Shown here in pieces: positions 34,784 to 43,400 of a stretch of DNA of 47,857 nucleotides; positions within the stretch are counted from its first letter, which is position 1, and each line of letters begins with the position of its first letter. Origin of the DNA: Faecalimicrobium dakarense (GTDB taxonomy: Bacteria; Bacillota; Clostridia; Peptostreptococcales; Peptostreptococcaceae); NCBI RefSeq assembly GCF_000499525.1, contig NZ_HG529316.1, positions 1 to 47,857 of the forward strand, read 5' to 3'. The position numbers and the translations under genes are program-made. The notes under the pieces were generated by a model that worked only from the letters and a program-made list of their open reading frames with translations, ran no database searches and was not told the origin of the DNA.

Positions 34784-35731
34784 CTATACCTCTTTTCTAG
34801 TGAATATGTTTAAGTATTTAGCTTTTGGAATATTTGCTTTTATAGTAGTTTTATATGGATTATAATATATTTCTATATTTGATATTGAGTCTTCTAATGA
34901 ATTTAGTAACTCGTCAAAGCCAAGTGTTATAACATCTTTATCTTCTTTTTCAAATGTTATATATTGAGCTAAATCTGGAAGATATAGTTCTTCTTCAATT
35001 TCAACAAATATAGTAAGTTCATTTTCACATCCTACTTTTGAATTTGTATTAAACGCCGTAGCACTTACTAATGCTGCTTCTTTAAATTTAAGATAATCTT
35101 CTTCTGTATACCCCTCAGTTACTCCCATTTCTATAAACGATTTATATGTTAATGGATTTATAGTAAATGGATAGAAGTAATGTGCTTCATTACTAACTAT
35201 TTTAGTTCCAAGTGTAGTTGAACTAGCATCTTCACCATCCTTACTTTTTTCTTTTGCTTTACCATCTCTAAATGGAGATAATATTTGTTGTTCTTGGGCT
35301 TCTGTATGCTCATACTTATTAAATCCTTGAGATATCTGTACTGCTCCTGTAATACCTATGTTATTTCCTTCCTCTGCGAATGTTGCTCCAAAGTTTTTTA
35401 CATCTATTGCATTAAATAAGTTTGTTAGTACTTTTTTATTATCTTTTTCTTTTTTTAGATCTTCTACTTCAAATATTTCTTCATATCTTTCTTTTAAAGA
35501 TTTAGGTCTAACTTTTGTTTCGCCCTTTTTACCCTCATCTATTTTTAAAGTTTTTATGTATAGTACTTTTTCTCCGTGATTTTCCCACATTTTCTTCATT
35601 GGATACTTTAAAGCTTTATCACTTCCAAATACTTCTCCTGTTGATATTGACTTTGGATAACCACTAAAGTCAGCATTCCAGTTAGCCATTATAGACTTTA
35701 TTCCTATAATTCCATATACTCTTTTATTCAT
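34784..35731 (-). CDS. cas7: Type I-B Cascade backbone Cas7 (Csh2 type)
   Basis: Forms the filament along the crRNA. The protein begins MNKRVYGIIGIKSIMANWNA and continues DFSGYPKSISTGEVFGSDKA, the Csh2 pattern. A segment with NNIGITGAVQISQGFNKYEH is the conserved core, and NEAHYFYPFTINPLTYK follows. I choose the ATG at 35729-35731, giving 315 residues; eight residues of an upstream in-frame extension lack a fitting ribosome site. The start overlaps the cas8b stop by 8 nt. Confidence 0.95.
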   Translation of the reverse strand: MNKRVYGIIGIKSIMANWNADFSGYPKSISTGEVFGSDKALKYPMKKMWENHGEKVLYIKTLKIDEGKKGETKVRPKSLKERYEEIFEVEDLKKEKDNKKVLTNLFNAIDVKNFGATFAEEGNNIGITGAVQISQGFNKYEHTEAQEQQILSPFRDGKAKEKSKDGEDASSTTLGTKIVSNEAHYFYPFTINPLTYKSFIEMGVTEGYTEEDYLKFKEAALVSATAFNTNSKVGCENELTIFVEIEEELYLPDLAQYITFEKEDKDVITLGFDELLNSLEDSISNIEIYYNPYKTTIKANIPKAKYLNIFTRKEV

Positions 35732-37421
35732 TTCCCTTGTCCTCCACCTTTTCATATATCAAACTTGAATTTAAATATCCTGCTAATAATAAATCTTCAT
35801 TTATTTTGTTTTCTGGATTATATCCTAGAATCATTGAATATAAGTTATTAAATCTTTTGCTGTCTTTTTTGATTGCATAGTTATGCTTTTTAAATAACTT
35901 CATTATTTCTTCTTTTAATTTAATTTCATTTTTAGTATTTAATATTGGATTTAATAGTGAATGAGTTTTATTTCCTGATTTGTTAAGCGATATTAGATAG
36001 TTTGCTACTTGTCCTATTGCAAAGTAATATTCTTCATCACTTTGTATACTTTGAGTTTCTTTTGAATTTATTTTTTCTCTTAGAGCATTTTTAGTATCTT
36101 TTAATAAATCTCCCATATTGCTACCTCCATTAAAGTAATTTAATAAACTATACCTAAGGTTATATTGTTCTGCTGCCTTTGTTATATATCCATTAAGTAT
36201 CGAACCTTTGATTATTTTTAAAGAGTATTTTGATAAGTTTGACCTTACTCCATTTATATTTCCTTTATAAAACCAATTAAATAAACTTTCTCTATTTTCT
36301 ATAAGTATTTCTTTTAACTTGCCTTCATTTAACTTTATATCTTTAGCATCTGTAAAGTAGTTTGTATGCAAGAACTTATTAAAAAATCCGTTACTAATAT
36401 TCACTTCAACATCTTTTATATCTGTAGTCGTTTTATATTCTATAACTTGTTTAACTTTGCTATAATCTATATCTATAGGCTTAAATACTTCAAATGCTCT
36501 TATCTTTGAGTTCATACTAACTACAGTATCAAAATCATGTATTTCTACTTCTTTACCTTTTTGTAATCTCATAAAGTAACCAGTGAATTTTCCTTTTGGT
36601 CTATCCCCATTTTCATAGCAATTTACTTTCTCATCTATGTAAACTAGTCTTTTATTTATAGCTACGTTATTCATTAAAAAGTCAAAGAATTTCTTTTGAA
36701 TTAATACTTCTTCTTCATTGATTAAATATGGCATTGTATTTTTTCTTCCTTTTTGTTCTAAGTATGGTTTTTTTGAATTGAGTCCCATATTATCATTAGG
36801 CAGTCCATATATTTTATTATCTATCTCTACATTATACTTTGCATCATTATATATTTTAGAAATTATATATTTGCTACTTTCATTTCTATATGTTTCTATA
36901 TCTTCTTCAAAAAATATCTTTAAATATGCACTTTTCTCCTTTTCAGGATAGCTCATTTTAAGAAGATTATTACGCATCCAGTCTTTTATAAATTCTAATT
37001 TTTCCTTATTATCTACACCATATATAGATTCAATAGTATCATAGTACTTTTTAATTACATCTTCATTTATTTTTCCAGAGGTTAAGTTTTCTTTCTTTAT
37101 AAAAAATGTTAGATAGTTATTACTACATACTACTTTTGTTCCTATTTTTATCTCTTTTCCATTTTTATCTATAGATGTAACTGTAGTATTTATAGCTTTG
37201 TTTGAATCTATATATTTTGATAAATAGTCTCTTTGTGCAAAATATGAATACATCTTATTACTTCTATCATTATCCCTTTTATAGATTTCAAGCTTATCTA
37301 ATTCTCCATTATTTTTAACTAATATATATGATCCTTCAACTAAACTATAGCTATCTACAATAAGATTTTCTCCTTCTTTGTCATACATATTTTTAAAAAC
37401 TTCCAAGCAATCTTTTAACAC
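35724..37421 (-). CDS. cas8b: Type I-B Cascade large subunit Cas8b
   Basis: The 565-residue large subunit, which in type I systems finds the PAM. It is of the TM1802/Csh1-like kind: LKDCLEVFKNMYDKEGENLI at the start and, near the end, EEYYFAIGQVANYLISLNKSG ... KTHSLLNPIL, the best conserved stretch. No zinc cluster or HD motif is evident. The start is a GTG behind GGGGTG; it lies 12 nt after the cas6 stop. Cas8 subfamilies diverge strongly, so the label rests on context and on the C-terminal motif. Confidence 0.9.
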   Translation of the reverse strand: MLKDCLEVFKNMYDKEGENLIVDSYSLVEGSYILVKNNGELDKLEIYKRDNDRSNKMYSYFAQRDYLSKYIDSNKAINTTVTSIDKNGKEIKIGTKVVCSNNYLTFFIKKENLTSGKINEDVIKKYYDTIESIYGVDNKEKLEFIKDWMRNNLLKMSYPEKEKSAYLKIFFEEDIETYRNESSKYIISKIYNDAKYNVEIDNKIYGLPNDNMGLNSKKPYLEQKGRKNTMPYLINEEEVLIQKKFFDFLMNNVAINKRLVYIDEKVNCYENGDRPKGKFTGYFMRLQKGKEVEIHDFDTVVSMNSKIRAFEVFKPIDIDYSKVKQVIEYKTTTDIKDVEVNISNGFFNKFLHTNYFTDAKDIKLNEGKLKEILIENRESLFNWFYKGNINGVRSNLSKYSLKIIKGSILNGYITKAAEQYNLRYSLLNYFNGGSNMGDLLKDTKNALREKINSKETQSIQSDEEYYFAIGQVANYLISLNKSGNKTHSLLNPILNTKNEIKLKEEIMKLFKKHNYAIKKDSKRFNNLYSMILGYNPENKINEDLLLAGYLNSSLIYEKVEDKGNE

Positions 37422-37433
37422 TTTATCACCCCT

Positions 37434-38129
37434 TTACAGCCACCTATAATTAATAAACCCTAACCCTCTTGAATTCATTTCTCCTACTCCTACCCCTAGT
37501 GCAAAGTTTATTATCTCTTGAGCTTTTTCATTATCAGCAACTCTAAAATTAATCTTATCCCCAAGTAAACTTATATCCTTGTATTTAGTTGATATAGGCT
37601 TTTTATTTACAATACTCATAGCTGTAAACAATTCAAAATCCTCATCTATTTTTTCATCATAAAAGTTATTATATTTTTTAATTAAATTTTCAGTTATTCT
37701 TTTTTCTAAAACATCTATTGTTGAATGTTGTTTCCAATAACCTTTATCAAACTTAGACACTATTGGTGTTATCGTGTGGATGCTTTCTATATGCTTTATA
37801 GGAATTATCTTTTTGCTTACTGTTAAAACTTTTATCTCATCTGTATATTGATTTTTTAATTCTTTCATAAAATATTCACTTAAATTGTTGTCTACTGTTC
37901 TTATTATAAAAGTGTATATATTTTCTTTCTTATATACTTTATCTTTTTCTAATGGATATAGCATATTAAAAGAATAGTTTTTAAACTTGTTTTCATTGTG
38001 GAATTTAGTATATATCTCACTTTTTGTTAAAGCATTATCTATTATTTTGCATATTTCTTGTGATGTATTTTCTAAATTTATATCTTTAAGTAAAAATACC
38101 TTTACTTGTAATTCAATTATGTTTTTCAA
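37434..38129 (-). CDS. cas6: CRISPR RNA endonuclease Cas6
   Basis: Cuts pre-crRNA within each repeat to leave the 8-nt 5' handle. The 231-residue protein has the family's glycine-rich C-terminal loop, GVGVGEMNSRGLGFINYRWL, at residues 212-231. A catalytic histidine is probably within the N-terminal half (H38-H43 region) but cannot be fixed by eye. It starts at a TTG 8 nt after AAGGA. A 126-nt gap separates it from cas2, the only real gap in the operon, which may hold a second promoter. Confidence 0.92.
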   Translation of the reverse strand: MKNIIELQVKVFLLKDINLENTSQEICKIIDNALTKSEIYTKFHNENKFKNYSFNMLYPLEKDKVYKKENIYTFIIRTVDNNLSEYFMKELKNQYTDEIKVLTVSKKIIPIKHIESIHTITPIVSKFDKGYWKQHSTIDVLEKRITENLIKKYNNFYDEKIDEDFELFTAMSIVNKKPISTKYKDISLLGDKINFRVADNEKAQEIINFALGVGVGEMNSRGLGFINYRWL

Positions 38130-38255
38130 CTTATTCCTTCTCCCCTTTTTATTTTTATAATATTATTAATATGACCTTCTTTTAAAAAAACCTTTATTTT
38201 TTTATCTAAATTTGCATTTTTCTACATTATATTTAATTCTTAATATGATTTTAGT

Positions 38256-38552
38256 CTATATTATTAAACTTTCACCATTATCTTCTGACTTACCTATAAT
38301 CTCTTCACCAAACACGTTTCCATTCATAAGTTTTATTATACAAACAAAGTCTTCACCTTTATCTATAACTTTTTCTAAGTCATTTTTTAAACTAAGTAAT
38401 TTTGAAGGTGTTACCTCACCTCTAAATACAGACTTTTGAAAATGAGTAAGATATTTTTTACACACCTTAAAAACCTTATTTACTCTTTTTTCTCCTATAT
38501 CATAAAATACAAATGCATAATTATAATTTATCTTTTTATTCTTATTAGCCAT
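38256..38552 (-). CDS. cas2: CRISPR adaptation protein Cas2
   Basis: A 98-residue ferredoxin-like protein bridging two Cas1 dimers during spacer capture. The first strand YAFVFYDIGEKRVNKVFKVC carries the conserved aspartate, followed by KKYLTHFQKSVFRGEVTPSK, the standard Cas2 helix-strand unit. Its ATG abuts the cas1 stop (TAA then ATG with no gap), so the two are coupled. Confidence 0.95.
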   Translation of the reverse strand: MANKNKKINYNYAFVFYDIGEKRVNKVFKVCKKYLTHFQKSVFRGEVTPSKLLSLKNDLEKVIDKGEDFVCIIKLMNGNVFGEEIIGKSEDNGESLII

Positions 38553-39551
38553 TTATATACCTTCTTTCAAACTATATGGTTTAAACTCCTTGCCTTCCAT
38601 TATCATTTTTAAAAGTTTATATCCATCTAGCTTTATACAAGTTCTCATAGTTACTTTTCTTTTAAGTCTTGGGTGCTCTTTAACAGATTCTAATCTACCT
38701 TCTAAAGCTTCTATGTAAATTTTCTTTCCTTCTTCATTAAGCATACAGTAGTTAACATTTTTCTCAAAATGCTTATTGACACTTATTTTTCTATTATTAA
38801 CTAAATCAAATATAGTTTTATAAACTATTACTGGTTTAAATACTTCACTTAGATCTAAGCTTAGTGAAAATCTACCTTCACTTGGTTCATGTAAAAAACT
38901 TATACTTTGATTTAAATGAGTATTATATATTGCTGTTACAGTTTTTGCGTATAAAATACTATTTCCAAATGATATCATTGCATTTAATGGATTATCTGGC
39001 GGCCTTTTTACCCTTTTATTAAATACAAAATCTTCTCTAAGTATATGATTAAATGATGAATAGAAAGTTTGCCATATATATCCTTCTACTGAAAGTATTT
39101 CTTTTATGTTATTTGCTTTTTCTAATTTTTCTACGGAATCTTTTTTTAGGTGTGTTAGGATAGGTTTTATATCTGATTTTCCATGTTTATAGTAGTGCAT
39201 TAGTACTTCTATCATATTTTCTCTAATTCCATTTACAATACTCTTTGCTACAATTTCTCTTTGTTCTTCAAATAACCTTGCTTGCTTAATGGTTACCTTT
39301 CCACTTATTAAATGCTCCTTAGGGTAAAAAGTTCCACTATATCCTCCATGATAGTTAAAGAAGTGTACTATAATATTAGATTTTGATAAAAAATCTAATA
39401 ACTTTGAATTTAAGGATACTTCATTTAAACAAAATATTTCTGTGGTATTTTCTACTGGTATGTATACATTCTTTCCATTTTTTCTAAAGCATATTGAATC
39501 ATCTTTTCTACTTAACTCTCCCATAGAGTTTATATACTTTGTTTTTCCCAA
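38553..39551 (-). CDS. cas1: CRISPR integrase Cas1
   Basis: The 332-residue integrase that inserts spacers at the leader. The metal ligands are visible: Glu in LSVEGYIWQTFYSSFN (near 150), His in SFLHEPSEGRFSLSLDLSE (near 215) and Asp in that same SLDLSEVFKP segment (near 228). The N-terminal beta domain begins KTKYINSMGELSRKDDSICF. It starts with a TTG 7 nt after AGGAGG and lies 14 nt after cas4. Confidence 0.96.
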   Translation of the reverse strand: MGKTKYINSMGELSRKDDSICFRKNGKNVYIPVENTTEIFCLNEVSLNSKLLDFLSKSNIIVHFFNYHGGYSGTFYPKEHLISGKVTIKQARLFEEQREIVAKSIVNGIRENMIEVLMHYYKHGKSDIKPILTHLKKDSVEKLEKANNIKEILSVEGYIWQTFYSSFNHILREDFVFNKRVKRPPDNPLNAMISFGNSILYAKTVTAIYNTHLNQSISFLHEPSEGRFSLSLDLSEVFKPVIVYKTIFDLVNNRKISVNKHFEKNVNYCMLNEEGKKIYIEALEGRLESVKEHPRLKRKVTMRTCIKLDGYKLLKMIMEGKEFKPYSLKEGI

Positions 39552-39565
39552 ATTTAATCCTCCTA

Positions 39566-40060
39566 TTATATAAAGCAGTATTCATAATAAGCACATTTTT
39601 TACATCCCCTTTTTAAATTGGGTGATGGTGCTATAGAATTATTTATAAGGTTATTTATTTTAATTTCTATATCTTCTAACTCTAATTCATTTTTTTCATT
39701 TAAGTCTAAAAATACTATTTTATTATCAATTTTATTTTTTTCTATAAACTCTATTTTTCCTTTTCTATTTATGCCTTTTTCTTTTAGAATTTTTAAGTAC
39801 AATAAAACTTGCCACTTACTTGCCTCAACATCTGCATCTGATTTTTTAATCTCTACTAGGTGATCTTTTGTTAGTTTATCTATTTTTACATTTTCTATTG
39901 CTAGCTCTCTATTTTTCACTCCATCAGCTCTTATTTCATGCAATACTCTACCTATTCGTACATCTTCACTATTATCTTCAAGATTTATTCTATTCCCAAG
40001 TAACCAACATTGTCTTTTACAATGAAAATAGTAATTTATTAATGTACCTGTTAACTTCAT
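39566..40060 (-). CDS. cas4: CRISPR adaptation nuclease Cas4
   Basis: A 164-residue RecB-type nuclease that trims prespacers and sets PAM choice. The iron-sulfur cysteines are C14 or C18 (YYFHCKRQCW) at the N-terminus and C153, C156 and C162 (RGCKKCAYYEYCFI) at the C-terminus. The nuclease motifs are RIGRVLHE and the E-x-K pair in HLVEIKKSDAD, then QVLLYLKIL. AAAGGAGA precedes the ATG. It is the first gene of the cas operon, an unusual position for type I-B. Confidence 0.95.
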   Translation of the reverse strand: MKLTGTLINYYFHCKRQCWLLGNRINLEDNSEDVRIGRVLHEIRADGVKNRELAIENVKIDKLTKDHLVEIKKSDADVEASKWQVLLYLKILKEKGINRKGKIEFIEKNKIDNKIVFLDLNEKNELELEDIEIKINNLINNSIAPSPNLKRGCKKCAYYEYCFI

Positions 40061-40200
40061 TAAATTCTCCTTTAATATTTATTTTTATTATTTTAAATTA
40101 TTAACTTGCTTAAATTTAACCATACATATTATTTAAATTTTTAATTTAAGTTCTGTTATACTAAATTACTTATAAAAATATTTTAAATTATACTCTAAAA

Positions 40201-40300
40201 TTTTTTCTGTTGTTTACAACTTAAAATTTAAATATTATTGTATGCACATTTAAAATCCCCTAGTAATCACTTTGATTTCTAGGGGATTTTATTTACTTTA
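40201..40300 (-). repeat. Duplicated intergenic element, copy 2, with terminator
   Basis: This copy aligns with 25391-25510 (see there). Its hairpin TCCCCTAGTAATCA/TGATTTCTAGGGGA at 40256-40286, followed by T-rich sequence on both sides, ends the zinc-ribbon gene. The rest of the 40061-40311 gap holds the cas operon promoter region, with a possible -10 (TATAAT) around 40191-40196 on the minus strand. Confidence 0.8.
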
Positions 40301-40311
40301 AATAACTAATA

Positions 40312-40497
40312 CTATTTAAATCTCTTTGGTTTCTCTACTCTCATAGCTATTATATAACCACATTCTGTGCATATATATGCTATTACATTTGAGCTCAGTC
40401 CAAATGAATCCATTGGATGCATACTTCCTTGACCTTTTTGTATTCCTCGCTCAATTTCATTGCAACCACAATTTGGACATTTATCAGTTTCTATCAT
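40312..40497 (-). CDS. Small zinc-ribbon protein
   Basis: A 61-residue protein with two CxxC knuckles, CPNCGC at residues 7-12 and CTECGY near 43-48, which should bind one zinc. The middle (KGQGSMHPMDSFGLSSNV) is glycine- and serine-rich. GGGGGGAG lies 9 nt before the ATG. Zinc-ribbon proteins of this size occur widely in clostridia with no known role. It lies directly upstream of the cas operon on the same strand but a terminator separates them, so I see no link to CRISPR. Confidence 0.85.
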   Translation of the reverse strand: MIETDKCPNCGCNEIERGIQKGQGSMHPMDSFGLSSNVIAYICTECGYIIAMRVEKPKRFK

Positions 40498-40549
40498 ATA
40501 CTACTCCCCCCTTTTATCCTGACATGTGTATTTTATATATTTAATTTTG

Positions 40550-41587
40550 TTAATTATATAATTTTTGTATTTCTACATTATTTTTTATGTACTCTAAAGA
40601 GTTAACTTCGCCTATATTATCAATCCTTATCCTATATTCTCCTTTAGATGCACTTGAACTAATATATATTTCCTTATATTTATAATCAGTTTCTTTAAGT
40701 GCATTTATTATTTCATAGACGCCTTTTGAAAATTCATCAGAATTGCTATAAAGATATTCTTCACTATCAACATTGCTTGCTTCTTTATATAAATATAAGC
40801 CTAATGATTCTATTTCTTTATTTGAGTAGTTTTTTACTAAATTATAATCTATATCATACTCTTCTCCCATATTCACAGATGGGATTGATATATTTTCTTT
40901 TTTTAAATTAGTTTTTAAAAGAATTGCATTTATTAACTTTGATCCAATATTTTGATTTATTTTATCTATACTATCAATTTGATATTCATCCTCTATATTT
41001 TTACTATATGGGATGTAAGACAAATAATAAACCTTTCCGTCCTTTTTATCTTTAATGTGGTACACATAACTTGGACCTTTAAATCCATAGTAATTAAAAT
41101 CTTCTAAAGTAAACTTATCTTTATAGTACTTATTAACATATTCTTGAAGCATAGGCTTAGCTTTTAGGTAAGTTATGGGATTTCCCATCAGCCCATTATA
41201 AAAGTAAAAACTAATTGTCATAAATAATATAACTGATATTATTACGCTTAATCTTTTTACTCTATCTTTTTCATGTATATATTCATTTGTATATTTTCCT
41301 GCATAAGAAAGTAGTATTAGCCAAAACAAAGCTGCTGGTATTAAAATTATCTCATACCCTAACTCTGGCGTAAATAAATTAGTAACTAAAAGACTAATAG
41401 CACCGATTATTATTATACTTAATACGTCATTATATATAAGAACAAGTAAAAATGGAATTATAACAGGTAATGGAAATGTTCCAATAAATTTAGACGAAAA
41501 AAATATTATAGATGCGATTATAGAAAAAATTATTATTACTATGTATTTAATTATAAACTTTGGTTTGATCATTGTTTTTTCAAGCAT
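40550..41587 (-). CDS. Membrane protein with a C-terminal soluble domain, unknown
   Basis: A 345-residue protein. The first 130 residues hold about five membrane helices (from FIIKYIVIIIFSIIASIIFF and FPLPVIIPFLLVLIYNDVLS to LSVIISVILFMTISFYFYNG). The remaining 200 residues are soluble and charged, with YYLSYIPYSKNIEDEY and two lysine-rich helices, and probably face outward. GGAGGA precedes the ATG. I recognise no family. It leads a run of small membrane genes on this strand, perhaps an operon with 40312. Confidence 0.8.
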   Translation of the reverse strand: MLEKTMIKPKFIIKYIVIIIFSIIASIIFFSSKFIGTFPLPVIIPFLLVLIYNDVLSIIIIGAISLLVTNLFTPELGYEIILIPAALFWLILLSYAGKYTNEYIHEKDRVKRLSVIISVILFMTISFYFYNGLMGNPITYLKAKPMLQEYVNKYYKDKFTLEDFNYYGFKGPSYVYHIKDKKDGKVYYLSYIPYSKNIEDEYQIDSIDKINQNIGSKLINAILLKTNLKKENISIPSVNMGEEYDIDYNLVKNYSNKEIESLGLYLYKEASNVDSEEYLYSNSDEFSKGVYEIINALKETDYKYKEIYISSSASKGEYRIRIDNIGEVNSLEYIKNNVEIQKLYN

Positions 41588-41614
41588 ACTTTACAGTCCT
41601 CCATCTACTACAAA

Positions 41615-41902
41615 TTACCCATAAAAATTTCCCCAGTATATTAACCCATATTTTGTTACAATCCATTTTTTCAATTCACCTTGAGTAGCTTTTTCAACAG
41701 GAGGATTTATAAGAGTATATACCATCTGGCTTTCACCAATTTTTGCATTATGAGGCTTATCTGATATTTTAAGGGTTATTGCAGTAATTAGATTTCCAGT
41801 TCTTGCAATTGCGAACCTTAATGCCCCAATAGGTGTCCCTATAACATATACTATAATTAGCATTATTATGATAGATATCATATTTTCTGATTTAATTTTC
41901 AT
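41615..41902 (-). CDS. Small membrane protein, unknown
   Basis: A 95-residue protein with one or two N-terminal helices (MISIIIMLIIVYVIGTPIGA) and a short soluble C-terminal part ending KKWIVTKYGLIYWGNFYG. GGGGGAG precedes the ATG. The next gene (40550) starts 27 nt after its stop, so they are probably cotranscribed. No family is recognised. Confidence 0.75.
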   Translation of the reverse strand: MKIKSENMISIIIMLIIVYVIGTPIGALRFAIARTGNLITAITLKISDKPHNAKIGESQMVYTLINPPVEKATQGELKKWIVTKYGLIYWGNFYG

Positions 41903-41942
41903 CTTATCTCCCCCTCAGTTAGTAAGATCTTCAAATCTATTT

Positions 41943-42335
41943 TTATTCTAAACTTATATCTAATTTTCCATTTTCATCAATTTGATTAATAATTACATAA
42001 GCCTGTCCACTATATCCATGTTCTAAATACCCAACTAAGCACTTATCATGGATATTACCTTTTTTATCTTTATATATTAAAAATATTGAATCTTCGCCTT
42101 GAACTTTTTTAGTATCTATTTTTTCTTTCCAAGATTTATTTGGCTCTATTTTAGAAACTGTTTTTATAATTCCACCAACTTTATACCTTATTTCCAAATC
42201 AGTAATAGTTGAATCAGTTTTATTTGTAATAGATAGTTTGTAACCATCATTAAGCTTTTCAATTAAATTCAACGCTGTAAGCACTATTACTAATCCGATA
42301 CCTATGCTTACTATAATTTTATTTATTTCACTCAT
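41943..42335 (-). CDS. Anchored small protein, unknown
   Basis: A 130-residue protein with one N-terminal membrane helix (KIIVSIGIGLVIVLTALNLI, residues 6-25) and a C-terminal beta-rich part (YKLSITNKTDSTITDLEIRY, KIEPNKSWKEKID, YSGQAYVIINQ) that may fold as a small Ig-like domain. GGGGGT precedes the ATG. It is first in the run with 41615 and 40550. No family is recognised. Confidence 0.75.
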   Translation of the reverse strand: MSEINKIIVSIGIGLVIVLTALNLIEKLNDGYKLSITNKTDSTITDLEIRYKVGGIIKTVSKIEPNKSWKEKIDTKKVQGEDSIFLIYKDKKGNIHDKCLVGYLEHGYSGQAYVIINQIDENGKLDISLE

Positions 42336-42579
42336 ATTCTACCCCCTAAGTACCTTATATAATTTGATTTCTTCTTTATAAAAGATACTTATTATATTTT
42401 ATAAAGTCCACTACTAAGCTACCAGATGCACTTTAATTTTGCAATACATTATACCTGAAAGGCTATTTTTTGTACCCAAATGGTTAAATTTTATAAACTT
42501 CTTTAATATGTTTAACTCTTTCATCTCCCCTATAATTTAATTAAGCTTAAAGCTAAAAAATATTAAGGAGGTTTTATAT

Positions 42580-42798
42580 ATGGCTGTTATTGAAACTAAA
42601 AATCCATCAAGCTTAAAGATTAAATTAGATTTAGGTATGGTAAATGGTAAGACCAAAACAAAACTTAAGACTTTTTCTAATTTAAAACCAAATGCTACTA
42701 ATCAAGATGCTTATGAGGTAGCTGATGCTTTAATGTCTCTTCAAGAGCATAATGTTTTAGATGTTGTTAAGGTTGATAATACTTCGCTTGATGCTTAG
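42580..42798 (+). CDS. DUF1659-family small protein
   Basis: A 72-residue protein matching the DUF1659 pattern: LKIKLDLGMVNGKTKTKLKT, FSNLKPNATNQDAYEVADAL and a C-terminal LQEHNVLDVVKVDNTSL. AAGGAGG precedes the ATG; TATAAT at 42531-42536 may be its -10. It forms a tight cassette with the DUF2922 gene (27 nt on) and the YvrJ gene (52 nt further). The trio recurs in Firmicutes, as far as I recall, but its function is unknown. Confidence 0.88.
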   Translation: MAVIETKNPSSLKIKLDLGMVNGKTKTKLKTFSNLKPNATNQDAYEVADALMSLQEHNVLDVVKVDNTSLDA

Positions 42799-42825
42799 TA
42801 AAATTTATTAAAGGAGGAATTTAGT

Positions 42826-43053
42826 ATGGAAACTAAAAAATTGGTTATGAGTTTTAAAACTAATGATGATAAGAAGGTGTCTTTATCTGTTGATAATCCT
42901 AGAGAAGATATTACTGAAGATGAAATAAAGAATGCTATGGATTTAGTTTTAGCTAAAGGAGTTTTTGCTCCTAATGGTGCTGAGATAGTATCTACTTTAG
43001 GTGCTAAGGTTGTTGCTACTAATACTAGTGATTATGATTTAGTTATAGAGTAA
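42826..43053 (+). CDS. DUF2922-family small protein
   Basis: A 75-residue protein matching DUF2922: LVMSFKTNDDKKVSLSVDNP, then a helix EDEIKNAMDLVLAKGVFAP and the strands GAEIVSTLGAKVVATNTSDY. AAAGGAGG precedes the ATG. It resembles its neighbour in length and acidic makeup, so the two may be distant paralogues; both look like small soluble beta-alpha-beta proteins. Second in the cassette. Confidence 0.9.
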   Translation: METKKLVMSFKTNDDKKVSLSVDNPREDITEDEIKNAMDLVLAKGVFAPNGAEIVSTLGAKVVATNTSDYDLVIE

Positions 43054-43105
43054 TTTATAGGTCAAGATTATGTCTTGGCCTTTAATTTTTATAGGAGGGT
43101 ATTTT

Positions 43106-43252
43106 ATGGATTTTGAAATTCAAAGTTTGATAGCTTCTGTTGGCTTTCCAATTGCTATTAGTATGTATTTACTTGTGAGGATTGAGGGAAGGCTTCAGTG
43201 TCTTACTGATTCTATTAATGAATTATCTAAAAATATTATTGGTATGAAATAA
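43106..43252 (+). CDS. YvrJ-family small membrane protein
   Basis: A 48-residue protein with one membrane helix, MDFEIQSLIASVGFPIAISM at the start, then YLLVRIEGRLQCLTDSINEL, the usual YvrJ layout (helix followed by an amphipathic coiled segment). The start is the ATG at 43106, 6 nt after AGGAGGG; an upstream in-frame extension lacks such a site. Third in the cassette with DUF1659 and DUF2922; similar in size to holin-like and peptide-type membrane proteins, but no lysin is present. Confidence 0.88.
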   Translation: MDFEIQSLIASVGFPIAISMYLLVRIEGRLQCLTDSINELSKNIIGMK

Positions 43253-43273
43253 TAAAATATATATTTGTATTAC

Positions 43274-43313
43274 AAAAATAAGGTAGCTTTAAATTTAGCT
43301 ACCTTATTTTTGA
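43274..43313. terminator. Intrinsic terminator after the YvrJ cassette
   Basis: AAAATAAGGTAGCT pairs perfectly with AGCTACCTTATTTT around an 8-nt loop. T-tracts and A-tracts flank it, so it may also serve the minus-strand ABC operon that ends at 43401. Confidence 0.9.
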
Positions 43314-43400
43314 ATTTATTAATTTCATTCTTAGAATTTTATTAAGTCATTTAGGTAATAGTGTCTGTAATAAGCTATTAGAGTTATAGCTATTTCTGTA

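Noticed and set aside
34784-35755. Longer cas7 start at 35755
   Set aside because: The added residues (KRWRTRE) lie inside the end of cas8b and lack a ribosome site. The ATG at 35731 fits the family's N-terminus.
40312-40497. Zinc-ribbon gene as a new CRISPR accessory
   Set aside because: A strong terminator within the duplicated element separates it from cas4, and its ribosome site and spacing show an independent unit.
43106-43252. YvrJ protein as a phage holin or toxin
   Set aside because: No lysin, antitoxin or phage gene is nearby. The sequence fits the YvrJ family better.
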